DNA of 64,000 nt from Strix aluco (lineage: Eukaryota; Chordata; Aves; Strigiformes; Strigidae). The position numbers and the translations under genes are program-made. Of this stretch, positions 25,431 through 35,400 are shown piece after piece (within the stretch, counting starts at the first letter, position 1; the number at the start of each line of letters is the position of its first letter). Under the pieces are notes generated by a model, which was given only the letters and a program-made list of their open reading frames with translations, was not told the origin of the DNA and did not search any database. The stretch is from NCBI RefSeq assembly GCF_031877795.1, contig NC_133948.1, forward strand, positions 10,648,948 through 10,712,947. Reading direction: 5' to 3'.

Positions 25431-25557
25431 TCACCAGCTTTCCCTTCCAGGATGTTTTGGGTAGCCACCTCTGTGGTGGGGTGCCAGGGCTCATGGGTGC
25501 AGGAGGGGCTGCAGGATGGGTTGTGTCTGCTCCCTGCAGGCTCTCATTTTCGTGTAG

Positions 25558-26340
25558 CATCCCCCCAGGAAGGCGAGCTGAGCTTCCCCATGCCACTGCT
25601 TGTTGCTGGGGAGGCAGGAAATGAAATAAAAATGTGGTGTCTTTTATAATTTCACCCTCCTGCAGGCTTGCTGCTTGCCCTTGGAGCCGACTCCCTGTTT
25701 TTTCCATTAAGTATTTTGTTGAAGAATGGGAAGAAAACCCTGCTTATAAAGATTAAATGTAAGGGAATTGCCAAAGTATGGTCATTAATGGTGGAAGAAC
25801 ATCATGCTGTGGTTAAATCTGGGTGAGAAGATGATGTGGCAGTGACACGGGAGGACAACGCAATGATGTCATGCTCCACCGTGACATCACACCATGCAAC
25901 AAGCTGCCAACGGCGAGCAACATGAGGATGGAGCTAGCATCCTTCCTCTGTGTGTTCGGGCTGGCCCGACTGCAGGGAACTGTTGGATGAGCCATGAAGG
26001 GTGGCTCAGCTGCGTGCTGTGGTTTGCAGAGAGAAATTAAACGTAGGCACCCAAAGTCTGCACGTGGGCGATGATGCTGGTTGGTGTCCGGGTCCAGCCG
26101 CAGGGCTCAGCATCCCCCACTGGAAGGAGCAGGGCTGGACTGGGCAATGCTGGGCTGTGCTGGTGCCCTTCCCCACTCCTCGCCCAGTGTGACATGACCT
26201 TGCTGGTGGGGGTCCCTGGTCCAGCCTTGGCCGGTGGTACCCACAGCTGAGACACTGTGCTGGCAGCCTTGGCACCTGTCTGCACTCCCGAACCACCCCC
26301 TGGGTGACCTCATCCCCACCCCTGTCAGGCACAGCACTGG
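25558..26340. other. 3' flank of the SBSPON-like gene and convergent intergenic spacer
   Basis: An AATAAA at 25625-25630 is the probable old poly(A) signal of the plus-strand SBSPON-like gene. The rest, to the 3' end of the minus-strand Myb/SANT gene, shows no recognisable exon, RNA gene or repeat. Confidence 0.6.
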
Positions 26341-26344
26341 GCAC

Positions 26345-26819
26345 TCGACCTGCAGAGATCACCTTTATTCAGACATGGCCGCCTGCAGCGACCAGCAGTG
26401 CCCAAGCCCCACATTGCCACCGCCGAGACGCTCGGGGAGCTCCAAGCTATTAAATGTCCCCAGGGAAATGGGTGACAGTGGAGGCAGCCATGCCCACACC
26501 ATGAGCACCCCGCCACCGCTGCCCATCCACACCCCTGCCTCAGCGGGACGAGGCTCCTGCGGTGGCGGGATGACGTGCCATGCCAGGACTGGCTCCCGCT
26601 GGGCTGGCCGAGGGCACGCAGGCAGGCAGCAGGCAGGAGGGAGCCCAAGGTGGGCACAGCCCCAGGTCTGGAGATGGGAAGGAGAGGGCAGCTCATGGCA
26701 CAGCCTCACCCCACGGGATCCCGGCTGCAGCCAGTGCCCACCTCCCGGAGGAGCGGGCTGTCCCCATCCCCACAGTGGGGACCGTGGCCCTGGGCCACCC
26801 CAGCACCAGCAGAGGACTG
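26345..26819 (-). other. 3' UTR of the Myb/SANT gene
   Basis: On the minus strand an AATAAA (plus-strand TTTATT at 26364-26369) lies about 450 bp after the stop codon of the Myb/SANT-like gene, giving a plausible 3' end near 26345. No other feature is seen. Confidence 0.65.
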
Positions 26820-28438
26820 TCAGGTGCCCAGTTCCCTGCGGAGTTTGATGATTTCCAGGAAGAGCTTCTCCTTCTCCAGCAGGATCTTCTCCTTTTGCAG
26901 CTGCAAGGTCTCCTTCTGCAACTCCAGGATCTCTGTCTGCAGCCGGCTCTGCTTCTCCCACCGCTCCCCAGCTGTGCCAACACAGCCCCCCAGGCCGGGC
27001 TGGGACCCCTCCGGTGCTGATGGGTGGCCTGAGCAGAGCAGAGAAACCCGTTAGAGCCGGAGAGGGGATGCGGAGCCACAGGGAACTGCCTGCTCCTGCC
27101 CTTTCTCTCCCCCTCGTGCCCCTGCCACTGCTGCACGGCCCTCCAGCTCTCCGCAGGGCACCGGGCTGCTGGGCTGGGTTGGGGACACTGAAAGCAGACC
27201 CCAGGACCAACTCCCTGGCGGCTGTAACGCAGCCTCCCAAAAGGTTAACGGGCAGGATTTGGCCTTTCCCCCGAGCCACCTCAGTGTGCTGCATCTGCCA
27301 GTGGGAGCAGGGCAAGGCACGGCTGCCCCAGTGTGGGAGCTGGGACCAGCAGGGAGAGCGAGCGGGCCCTTCTCTTGGAAAAATGTGGGGTTTGGACAGC
27401 TTGTCCATGCCAAAGGAGGAGCTGCTGCCCGGGGAGGGCTGCTGCAGCTCTGCAACCCACCCGGCCTGGGGACGGGGCTGGGAGCCGCAGCGAGGGTCCG
27501 GCGCGCCTGGCTCGGTGGGTGTTAGGGAGGCGGGCAGAGTCCGGCAGTAACGCGGGTGCCTCACCGTTCTCCTCCGGGGCTGGGGGGCTGGGGCTGCCTG
27601 TCCCCCTGCTCTGCATCGCCGGGCTCGCCATCGCGCTGAGGCATGGTGATACCAGCATCGGGCTCAGCGGGGCCTTGATGCGGACGGGCATGGGGGTCTC
27701 GGGGGAGCCGGCCTGTGGCACAGGGGCCATCCCCGCTGCACCCTGGATCTGCACTGAGGCGGGACAGAGAGCCGCTGCCGGGAGCACCCCAGCCGTGGGC
27801 AGGCTGGGGGTGGCGGGGGCCGTGTCGGGAGGCGTCAGTCTCTCTTCCACGCTGGCCTGGGGTCCCGCCGGGAGCAAGTTCTCCTTGGAGTTAGGCTCCC
27901 CAGCGGCTGCACCGAGGAGGCTCTCTGGTGCGGGGCTGGGGGCTGGTGGGGTCCCTGTGGGGCAGAGCGGGTCATGGCCCGGGGAGGCAGTGCTGCTCTG
28001 GCCATGCAGGAGCAAGTCCGGGGCGGCCTCCAGCACGCCGAGGGGGCTGCCGTCCGCCCTCGCTCTTAAGGGCGAGGCTGAGAGCAGCGGGTCCGGCAGC
28101 CCCGGGCTGGGCTTGTTGAAGAGAGCAAAGATGTTGTGGAAGAGCCTCTCCTGGGGCCGCTGGCGGAGCAGCGGGTGCTTCTCCACAGCCAGCTCCCTGC
28201 GGGCGTCTAGGACCATGTTGTGCCACTTCTTGCGGATCTCGTCGGGCGTGCGCTGGACCAGGGGGCTGAGGTTGTTGACGGCGGCTGCGATCTCCTCCCA
28301 GGCGCGCTGCCGGTCCAGCGTGTGCTTGTACCGGCCGCTCTTGGGGATCAAGATGTCCTTGCGGAGGCTGAACTCCTCCAGGATGAGGAATTTCTCCTCC
28401 TCAGAGAACTTGATGCGCTTCGACTTGGCCGCGCTCAT
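26820..28438 (-). CDS. Myb/SANT-like DNA-binding protein with C-terminal coiled coil
   Basis: Two coding exons, 27565-28438 then 26820-27028, give 360 residues with a GT-AG intron in matching phase. Residues about 5-90 form a helical Myb/SANT-like domain of the kind in NAIF1 and MSANTD proteins (KRIKFSEEEKFLILEEF, with tryptophans at RAWEEI and KKWHNM). A long middle rich in Pro, Ala and Ser follows. The C-terminal 50 residues are a heptad-rich coiled coil of Leu, Gln, Glu and Lys (ETLQLQKEKILLEKEKL) ending in LRRELGT. This layout suggests a dimerising nuclear DNA-binding factor, possibly derived from a Harbinger-type transposon, as inferred for related families. The start codon is the first ATG of the conserved domain and sits at the edge of a CpG island. 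I cannot assign a specific symbol. Confidence 0.82.
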
Positions 28439-28900
28439 GCTGCCCGGGTGGCGGGCGAGGAGGGGGTGAGGATGAGGATGGGTCGGGGTGGGTGCACTCA
28501 CGCCGAGCACCGCTCCGCTCCCCCGCGCCTGGGGCACGCCGAGCCGGGGCTGCCGCACCGCTCGGGGCTCAGCGAGACCGGCTGTCCCGGGGGTGCCGAT
28601 GCCGGGGCGCGTCCCCCCCACGCCCGGGCGCCCGGCGGGGTCCCCGGCTGCCGCCGCTCCCCTCCCGCCGGGCAGGGACCGGGCGGATGGCCGCGGGAAG
28701 CGGATGTGGCCGCGTCCTGTTCCGCGCCGGGGCGGGGCCGGTACCGGGGCGGGGCGGCGAGGGTGGCCCGGCCCGGCGGGGCGGCTCCGGGCCCGGGGCG
28801 GGGGGGGGCGGGACGCGGGGCGCTGGGTCTCCACCTGCCCCGCGGCTACCGGCGGCCGTGAGCCCGGGCGGCGCCGCGGGGCCGGGGAGCGGGGGCGGAT
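28439..28900 (-). promoter_or_regulatory. CpG-island promoter of the Myb/SANT gene
   Basis: Extremely CpG-dense stretch just upstream of the minus-strand start codon, with repeated GGGCGGGGC GC boxes around 28725-28810 and no TATA box. No plus-strand coding exon starts from the other side, so there is no sign of a bidirectional gene pair. The THADA-like gene ends just to the right on the same strand. Confidence 0.75.
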
Positions 28901-29004
28901 GGCGGGGTTTGGGGCTCTCCGGCTGCGGCCCGCCCGCCTCCCCCCTGCCGCAGGCTCCCCCTCTCCCACCGCCTCTCCTGAGCAGGGAAATGAAAAGGCT
29001 TCAA

Positions 29005-29425
29005 CGCTGGGAATGGTCTTGGCCTCTTTATTTGGGATGAAAGCCCCAGGTTGGCCATGAGCTAAAACACTGGTTAAAAAAAAGAAGGTGGTGGGAGTCG
29101 AGCAGTGCAAGGGGATGCGAGGGCTCTGGGGTGCATGTCCCCTCCTCCCAACCAGACCCCGGGGCAGGGATGCTGCGGGCAGGAGTGCAGGCACAGGCCA
29201 AGGCGATGCTGCACTCGTGTCCTTGGGCTGGAGAGTTAGAAGACATTGGGAACGAAGTGAATCTGTCCCGCACGGCGAGTGGGGTTCCCCTGAGTTACAC
29301 CACCGAACTGGCAGTCCTGGCTGGTGGCCAGAGTGAGCATCTGGCAATTGGAGGGATGTGGCAGTGTGAGCCAGGAGCCTCGTGGCTGCGGGGCTTGGCA
29401 CGACGCTGCTCCATGCCCAGAGCTG
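29005..29425 (-). other. 3' UTR of the THADA-like gene
   Basis: A minus-strand AATAAA (plus-strand TTTATT at 29027-29032) lies about 400 bp beyond the THADA-like stop codon. The THADA-like transcript should therefore end roughly 100-200 bp before the CpG island of the next gene on the same strand. Confidence 0.7.
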
Positions 29426-32400
29426 TCAGGCAGCCCCGGATGGTGGTCCCAGCTCCCCTGGTGCATTGCCCCGGCTCAGCACATGGGCCAGTCCATGCTG
29501 TGCCAGCAGCTCCTGCACCAGCATGAGCTCCTGCTCCAGTTCCTGGGTGCTGCAGCCCAGTCCTGGCACGGTGGTGGCACTTTCCCCCAGCACCTGAAGC
29601 GCCTGTGCCACCAGCCGGGCCCTCACCAGCAGCACAGCCACAGCCACATGCAGCTTGGCACAGCCCAGTGCCTTCATCCCCCCGCGGGCAGCGGCCTCTG
29701 TGGAGAGAGCAGGTAAAGGAGCTGTGAGCATGACAGGGTCCCCCCAGGCAGAGCTGGCCCGGGGGATGAGGACATCAGCTTGCCTGTCCTGGGGGTTTCA
29801 AGCTGCACCGTACCTTGGCTCCAGCGGTGCTTGCAGTACCGCAGGTCACGCAGGATTCCAGGGCCCACAGCCGCCAGCCAGCGCAGAGCCGAGGCACAGA
29901 GTGGGCTGCTGGTAGGTGCCTTCTCCAGGAGCTGCAGCAGGATGGGGAGCAGCTGCTGCGCCAGGGCAGCTGGCTCCGCAAAAACGTTGGGTTCATCCTC
30001 CTTGTACAGGCTGGCAGCTCTGAGGGGGCAGTCAAGGCGCAAGTGAAGCCGAGGGCCAGCCCCATGGCACCCCACACTCACCCGTACCCAGCCCACAGGT
30101 CTGGCAACTCACTTGTTGGTCTCCAGCTCCTCCACAATGCCCCTGAGATCTAGGACAGGAAGGTGCCGCAGCAGCGAGTCAAAGGTTTCGGGGTGCTCCC
30201 CAAACTCTGCCAGGAGGAGCTGCAGGAGGGCCTGGAGCCCCACATTGTCCTGCACAAAGACGCAGCCACCTGGGAGTGGCTCCCCGGGATCTGGCCTCAA
30301 GAGGCTGGCGAAACCCGAGGCCTTGTGCCGGACCTCCCGCTCCTCGTCTTGCAGAAGGTGAATGCCCACATTTATCAGCCTGGGGGAAGGGAAGAGAAGA
30401 AAAGGGAAGGGAAGGCCACCACACTCCCCTGAGCATCCCCAACCTGCCTGGAGAGGGAGGAAGGATGAGAGCTCCCCGGGCAATGCTTCCCTGAAGGACT
30501 TTTCTCTTGGATCGTGAAAGGCACAGCCACTACCCGAAAGCTCACTGCTTGGGAGAGGAGGGACCCATCATGCAGTTTACTGCTCGTAAGGGACTGGCTA
30601 CTTCTATAAAATACCACCATAAATTTTTGTAGGCTGCAAGCTCTTAAGTGCTAGTGATTTTTGAATGAGTGGAGTTTTCTTTAATGCCCTTTAATTTTTT
30701 GCAGAGGACATTGCCTTTTACAGGGTCAGCCTACAACACCCCAGGGCTGTGGGCAGTGCTGCTCCTGCAAGGACTTACCGCAGAGCCACAGGGACAAGCG
30801 AGGGACAGGCACCATGCAGGGATCGTCGTACCACATTGGCACCCGCTGTCTGCAGGGAGCAGGCGGCCGCCAGCCGCAGCACCTCGGATGAAGCAGACCG
30901 GCTGCAATCCTCCAGCGCTGTGCACCATCGCTCGACCAGGGGCCCGTCCTCGGCCCCAACCCTGTCAGAGGCCAGGGAAGGAGAGGGATTCAGGCACACC
31001 TACCAGCTCTATCCGAGTGTCGAAAGACCACCGGCTGCCCTGAGACCACAGGACCCAGAGACAAAGCTGTGATTTCTAGGCAAGAAGTTGTGGCTATTTC
31101 CAGCAAGGACTAAGGAGAAATCTGGAAGGGTCAGACAGAGCTCCCTGGCAGTGGCAGGGACCTACCGGTGGGCCAGAAGCAGGCTGGCGGCGCACAGCAC
31201 CTGGAAGAGGAGGTCGGGGCCAGGATGCTCAGCCTCCACCATGTGCAGCAGCGTCTCCAGGCATGCTGCTGAGGAGCCCTGGAGCTTACAGGAAGCTTCG
31301 TGGGACCACGATGAGGGATCTCTGTAAAGATGCAGCAAAGCCTCAAGGTACAATCTCAGGAATTCTCTGTCTCTTCTCTTTCGCAGCACTGACCCCAAGC
31401 TTTCCTAGTTGACAACGGGAAAGAAGGCACACAGTTAGTGGCCCCGGCCCTGCAGGGTGGTAACCTCAGTGTAACCGGCTGAGCACCCTGCACCTGTGAC
31501 CCTCAGCCTGGGGAGCAGCGTGCTTCTCAGTGAGCACACAGCACCCCATCTGTGCAGTGCATTGGGGACCCTCTGCTTTACTCGGTGACTTCTGAGCCTC
31601 ATCGTACCAGCAGTGTCAGCCTGAGAGCCTTCTCCAGCTCCTTGCACATTCCTTCCTCCCCAGCGATCACCCAGCTCAGGACAGCAAGCTGGACATCAGG
31701 ATTTGGTTGCCGGAGAAGTGAGCAGACAGCACCAATCCGCTCGCCGTCCGCCAGCCGGGCTGCCTCGCTGCACACAAAGTGGGCCATGGTTTGGTGGAGG
31801 ATGGCTGAGCCCACCTGCAGAAAACCAGGATCCTCCTTCCGACACTCGGCCTTGAGTGGGGTGTGTGCCCCTGAGTGGGGGTTCCTCACCTCCCACCCCC
31901 AGGCTCACCGCCAGGAAGGCCACAGCCATGATTTCCCTGGCAGGCAGCAGTACCTGCAGCTCGGCACATCCCAGCTTTCCCCCCAGCAGGAGGCTGCCCA
32001 GCTCGGTGCTGATGGCAGCATGGATGCTCTGGGTGAAGCTAGGGCTGAAGGATGAGGGTAGGAGGGCAACGATCTGGAGGAAGGCAGCACGGATGAGCGG
32101 GCAGCGCTGGGCAGGGGTGAGCAGCCAGCCCCGCGCCTCCAGCTGCAGAGCCACGGGGCGCAGAGCCTCGGCCGACAGCCTGCGGGGAGACACGCAGCCT
32201 CACCATGGAGCCTGCAGCACAGGCGTGGGCGCTGCTTTTCAGCTGGAAAGCTGCATCTCAGCACAGAGTGACCACAGGGGCCAGGGGATGGCGTGGGACC
32301 ACTCACCCCTTGGTGCCTGCGGGGGGGGCCAGCAGCGCCCGCATCTGCAGCAGGCACCCGTGGACGGCGTTGTGCGAGCGGACCCATCCGGGTGTGGCGG

Positions 32401-35400
32401 GGAGCTGCCGGGCCAGCTGCAGCAGGAGCCCCTGGCGCTGGGGTGGTGGGACGACCGGCACCAGTGCCTTGGCGGCCATTGCTCTCACGGCATAGATGGG
32501 GCTCCCCGCCAGCTCCAGCAGCGGCCCCAGGAAGTGAGCAGAGGGGCTGCAGAGCAAAAAGGGCACTGCATGGTGATGCTCCAGCTGGAGCAAAACCCCT
32601 CCCAAGAACTACGGCCAGCCCTAGCACTGCAGGACCACCCGCTGCAGGAGCCCGTGGCCGGGGCAGAGCATCCCTGCTGCCCCCTCACCTGCCGGGGCTG
32701 TCGGCACCAGGCTGCAGCTGGGCCAGGAGGGTGAGGACAGCGTGGAGTGCGGGGCGCAGGTGGGGCCTCCCCGGTGTGAGCCCTGTGGCTGCCCCCAGCT
32801 CGCCCAGCAGCACGGTGCCCAGCTGGGGATGCTGTCCAAGGAAGGCTTGCAGGCTCACCCCCTCCGCTGGGCAGCCCTCCCCACGGCTCCACTGCTGGCC
32901 CAGCAGCCGGGACGTGAGGGCGCCTGCAGGCACGGAGCAGAAAGCACGGTCAAGTCCTGTCCACCCTCTGCCCGACCCCCGGCACTTCGCTCTCTCCCCG
33001 AGGGGCTGCAGCGGTTCTGCAGGGATCTCTCCCCCTCAGTACTCACTGAAGAGCTGGATGGCCGCATTCCTCATGGCCCAGCACGGCGAGCTCAGGCCCC
33101 GCAGCGCCAGGGCCACCATCGGCGTGACGTGCCGCAGCAGTGCACTGCCCAGCCCTGTGCCACGGACCAGCGTCTGCAGCACATGGAGGGCACACACCTG
33201 GGGAGAGCATGTGGGGCTCAGCAGCACTGCGTGGGGAGGGGGCTCACAATTCCATCCAAAGGGAAGATGGTGGGAAGAGACAGGGGAGCCATGGGGCCAT
33301 CAGCTCCCAGGCTGCCGGGATGGGCGGCGTGGCCAGGGATGCAGTTTTTTGCTCATCCTGAGGTTTCTGTGCTAGCTAGCTCAGAGCCCCAGTGCAGCTC
33401 CCTTTAGGAGACCTCGCACAGATCACCCAAACAGGCTACAGCAGCCAGGAGCTCAGTGCCCACCGTGCTCACCTGCGGGAGGTCGAGGGTCTGGTCCCAG
33501 TCCTGTGGCAGGGCTGTGGTGGCCAAGGCCAGCAGCGTCTGGACACAGCGGGTCAGCAGCGGCCGTGCCTGCGCCGGGGCCTCCCCGCTGACGATGCAGA
33601 GGAAGAGCATGGGGAAGCCAGCAGCACGGCGCGTGATCGAGCTGCTCCGGGGTCCACTCAGCGCTTCTAAGCCCTGAGGAACAAAACCCACCCGAGATAT
33701 GGCTGGAAACTTGCTAGCTGGAGCCTGCAGCTGCTCTGCAGGGGAGGGCACCGGCTACACCAACCCCGCCCTGCATCATCTCAGTTGCCAGGTGGGTGCT
33801 CGCCTGAGGGTGGGGGGACACGGGGACATGGCTCTGGGGCTCCCCAGGGCACAGGAGGAACACGGGGCAGAATGAGCGCGGTACCTGCTCCAGCATGGTC
33901 TGTGGGATGGCCTGCAGCTCCGCGTCTGGGTGGTTCAGCAGAGCAGCACAGAACTTGGTGAAGCCCATGCTGCAGCCCTCCACCGCTCCCTAGGGCAGAG
34001 CAGCGTGAGGCCCCTGTGCCCCAAAGACTGCATCTACCAGCACCCGCTGGCCCCCAGAAACCTCTTTGCAAAGGGGAAGGAGAAAGCGAGAAGACATGAT
34101 GGTGCGGGGACGTGACAGGGTTTGGCACTGGGATCTCAGCCAGGGGCTTCCAGCCGTTCTCCACATCCTGCCCCAGAGCAGACCCTGCCCCTCTGCGCTC
34201 GCCCTCCCTGCAGGCCAGCGAGAGCCCCTGGCTATTGCCCCGGGGCAGGGACAGGGCTGGAGGGGCGGGCAAGGGGCCGAGCCACCCCAGGCGGGACACG
34301 CTCTTACCCAGTGCCGGCAGCGCAGCAGGATTTCCTGGAACACCCTCGCGGCCGTCTGCAGGGTGGGGAGTGGCAGGAGGGGCCCCAATCCAGCAGGCAG
34401 CGCGGGGACTAGCAGCAGCTCAGCCAGGCCCCCCAGGAGCAGCCCTATCTCCTGGGAAGAAGCAGAAGGTCACTGGGACGGGTAGTGGGGCTGCCCCATT
34501 TCTGTCCTGCCCCACCATCGCCACCACAGGGAAGCACAGTAGTGCTGCCATCACCCCCCAGCATGGGTGCGCTCGGTTGCTGGTGCCATCAGGCAGCGTG
34601 GCCACCAGTGTGGCCACGAGCATGCACAGGCTCTGCAGCACGGCGGTTTCCCATCCAGCTGCAAGGTGTGTGTGGCAGAGATGGCCTTTTTCCAGCCTCT
34701 GGAAAGGCTGTGGAGGAGAAGCCGGGATGGGCGACTGCAGGGCTGCAAGCCATGGAGCTTGGCTGTGCCACAGCTGGGGTCTGTCAGTGCCTGGGAGCCA
34801 GCTGGGCTGCATAAGGGCAGGCAGGGAGGTGGCTGCTTTTGGGGAGGCTGGTGGTTGCATTCTCCTTGACAGGGGTGAGGATGGGTGCAGCAGCTCCGAG
34901 GTAAGGGCAGAGATTTCCCCTTGTTCATCCCCAGGGAGGGTGGATGCCCCAAGGGGAGCTAAAGAACTCAGCTGCTGAGGTGGGCTGGGTGGTGGGTGCC
35001 ATGCTGGGCTGCCCCTCTCCCCAGTGCCATGAAGAGGGGTGCCTACCTTCACCGATACCCAGCAGCAGGTCAGGATCAGGCTGTGCTCCTCTGACAGCAG
35101 GACTGAGTCCTCCTCCTCTTCCTCCTGCCCCCGTCCTTTTCCCAGCATGATGAGGGAGCCGATGGCGTTCCCCATGTCTGCAAACGACGGGGCAGCAGCT
35201 GCAAAATGGAGAAGTCTGGTCTGAGCAGAGCAGTGCCTGCAGGGAGTGTGGGGCAGAGGGAGGGGGACGCTCCTGGAGGTTTGGGGGGACCTGCTGTCCC
35301 CTGTTCAGAGTGTACATAAGTGGCAGCAGTTCCTGTCCTGCAATGTGTCCCGCTCAGGACCGTGGTTGTGCTTTGCCCCACTGCTCTTTCCACACCATTG

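Larger units (their letters stand above)
17144..25557 (+). pseudogene. SBSPON-like: SBSPON-like somatomedin-B/thrombospondin-1 gene, probably broken
   Basis: Five exons in the order of the RPE-spondin family: 17144-17351, 18132-18314, 18443-18533, 19185-19342, 25451-25557. Exon 1 is open and encodes a signal peptide (residues 1-20) and a cysteine-rich somatomedin-B domain ending SMGDCCEDYCATC. Exon 2 is a thrombospondin type-1 domain (VGPWGPWS) but has an in-frame TAG at about 18244, where relatives have glycine before EPCP. A usual cysteine after WSG is missing and extra cysteines appear at CpG-prone arginine codons. Exons 3 and 4 (ILPDSF, DPW, YCGYFHL, KRVCVEC) are open. Exon 5 has the family ending GCQGSW but needs a one-base shift near 25520 to reach the expected ending at TAG 25555-25557. 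By my count the exon 4/5 phase is also off by one. Intact members are secreted matrix proteins. A residual truncated somatomedin-B product cannot be excluded. Confidence 0.65.

Noticed and set aside
27333-28469. 378-residue plus-strand open frame
   Set aside because: Antisense shadow of the GC-rich Myb/SANT exon, with no domain of its own.
27281-29401. 706-residue minus-strand open frame
   Set aside because: Only the part from the ATG at 28438 to the donor at 27565 is the Myb/SANT exon. The first 320 residues are translation of the CpG island and the end runs into the intron.
31856-33407. Plus-strand open frames of 200-360 residues within the THADA-like gene
   Set aside because: Antisense to confirmed minus-strand exons with consistent phases. 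They are shadows.
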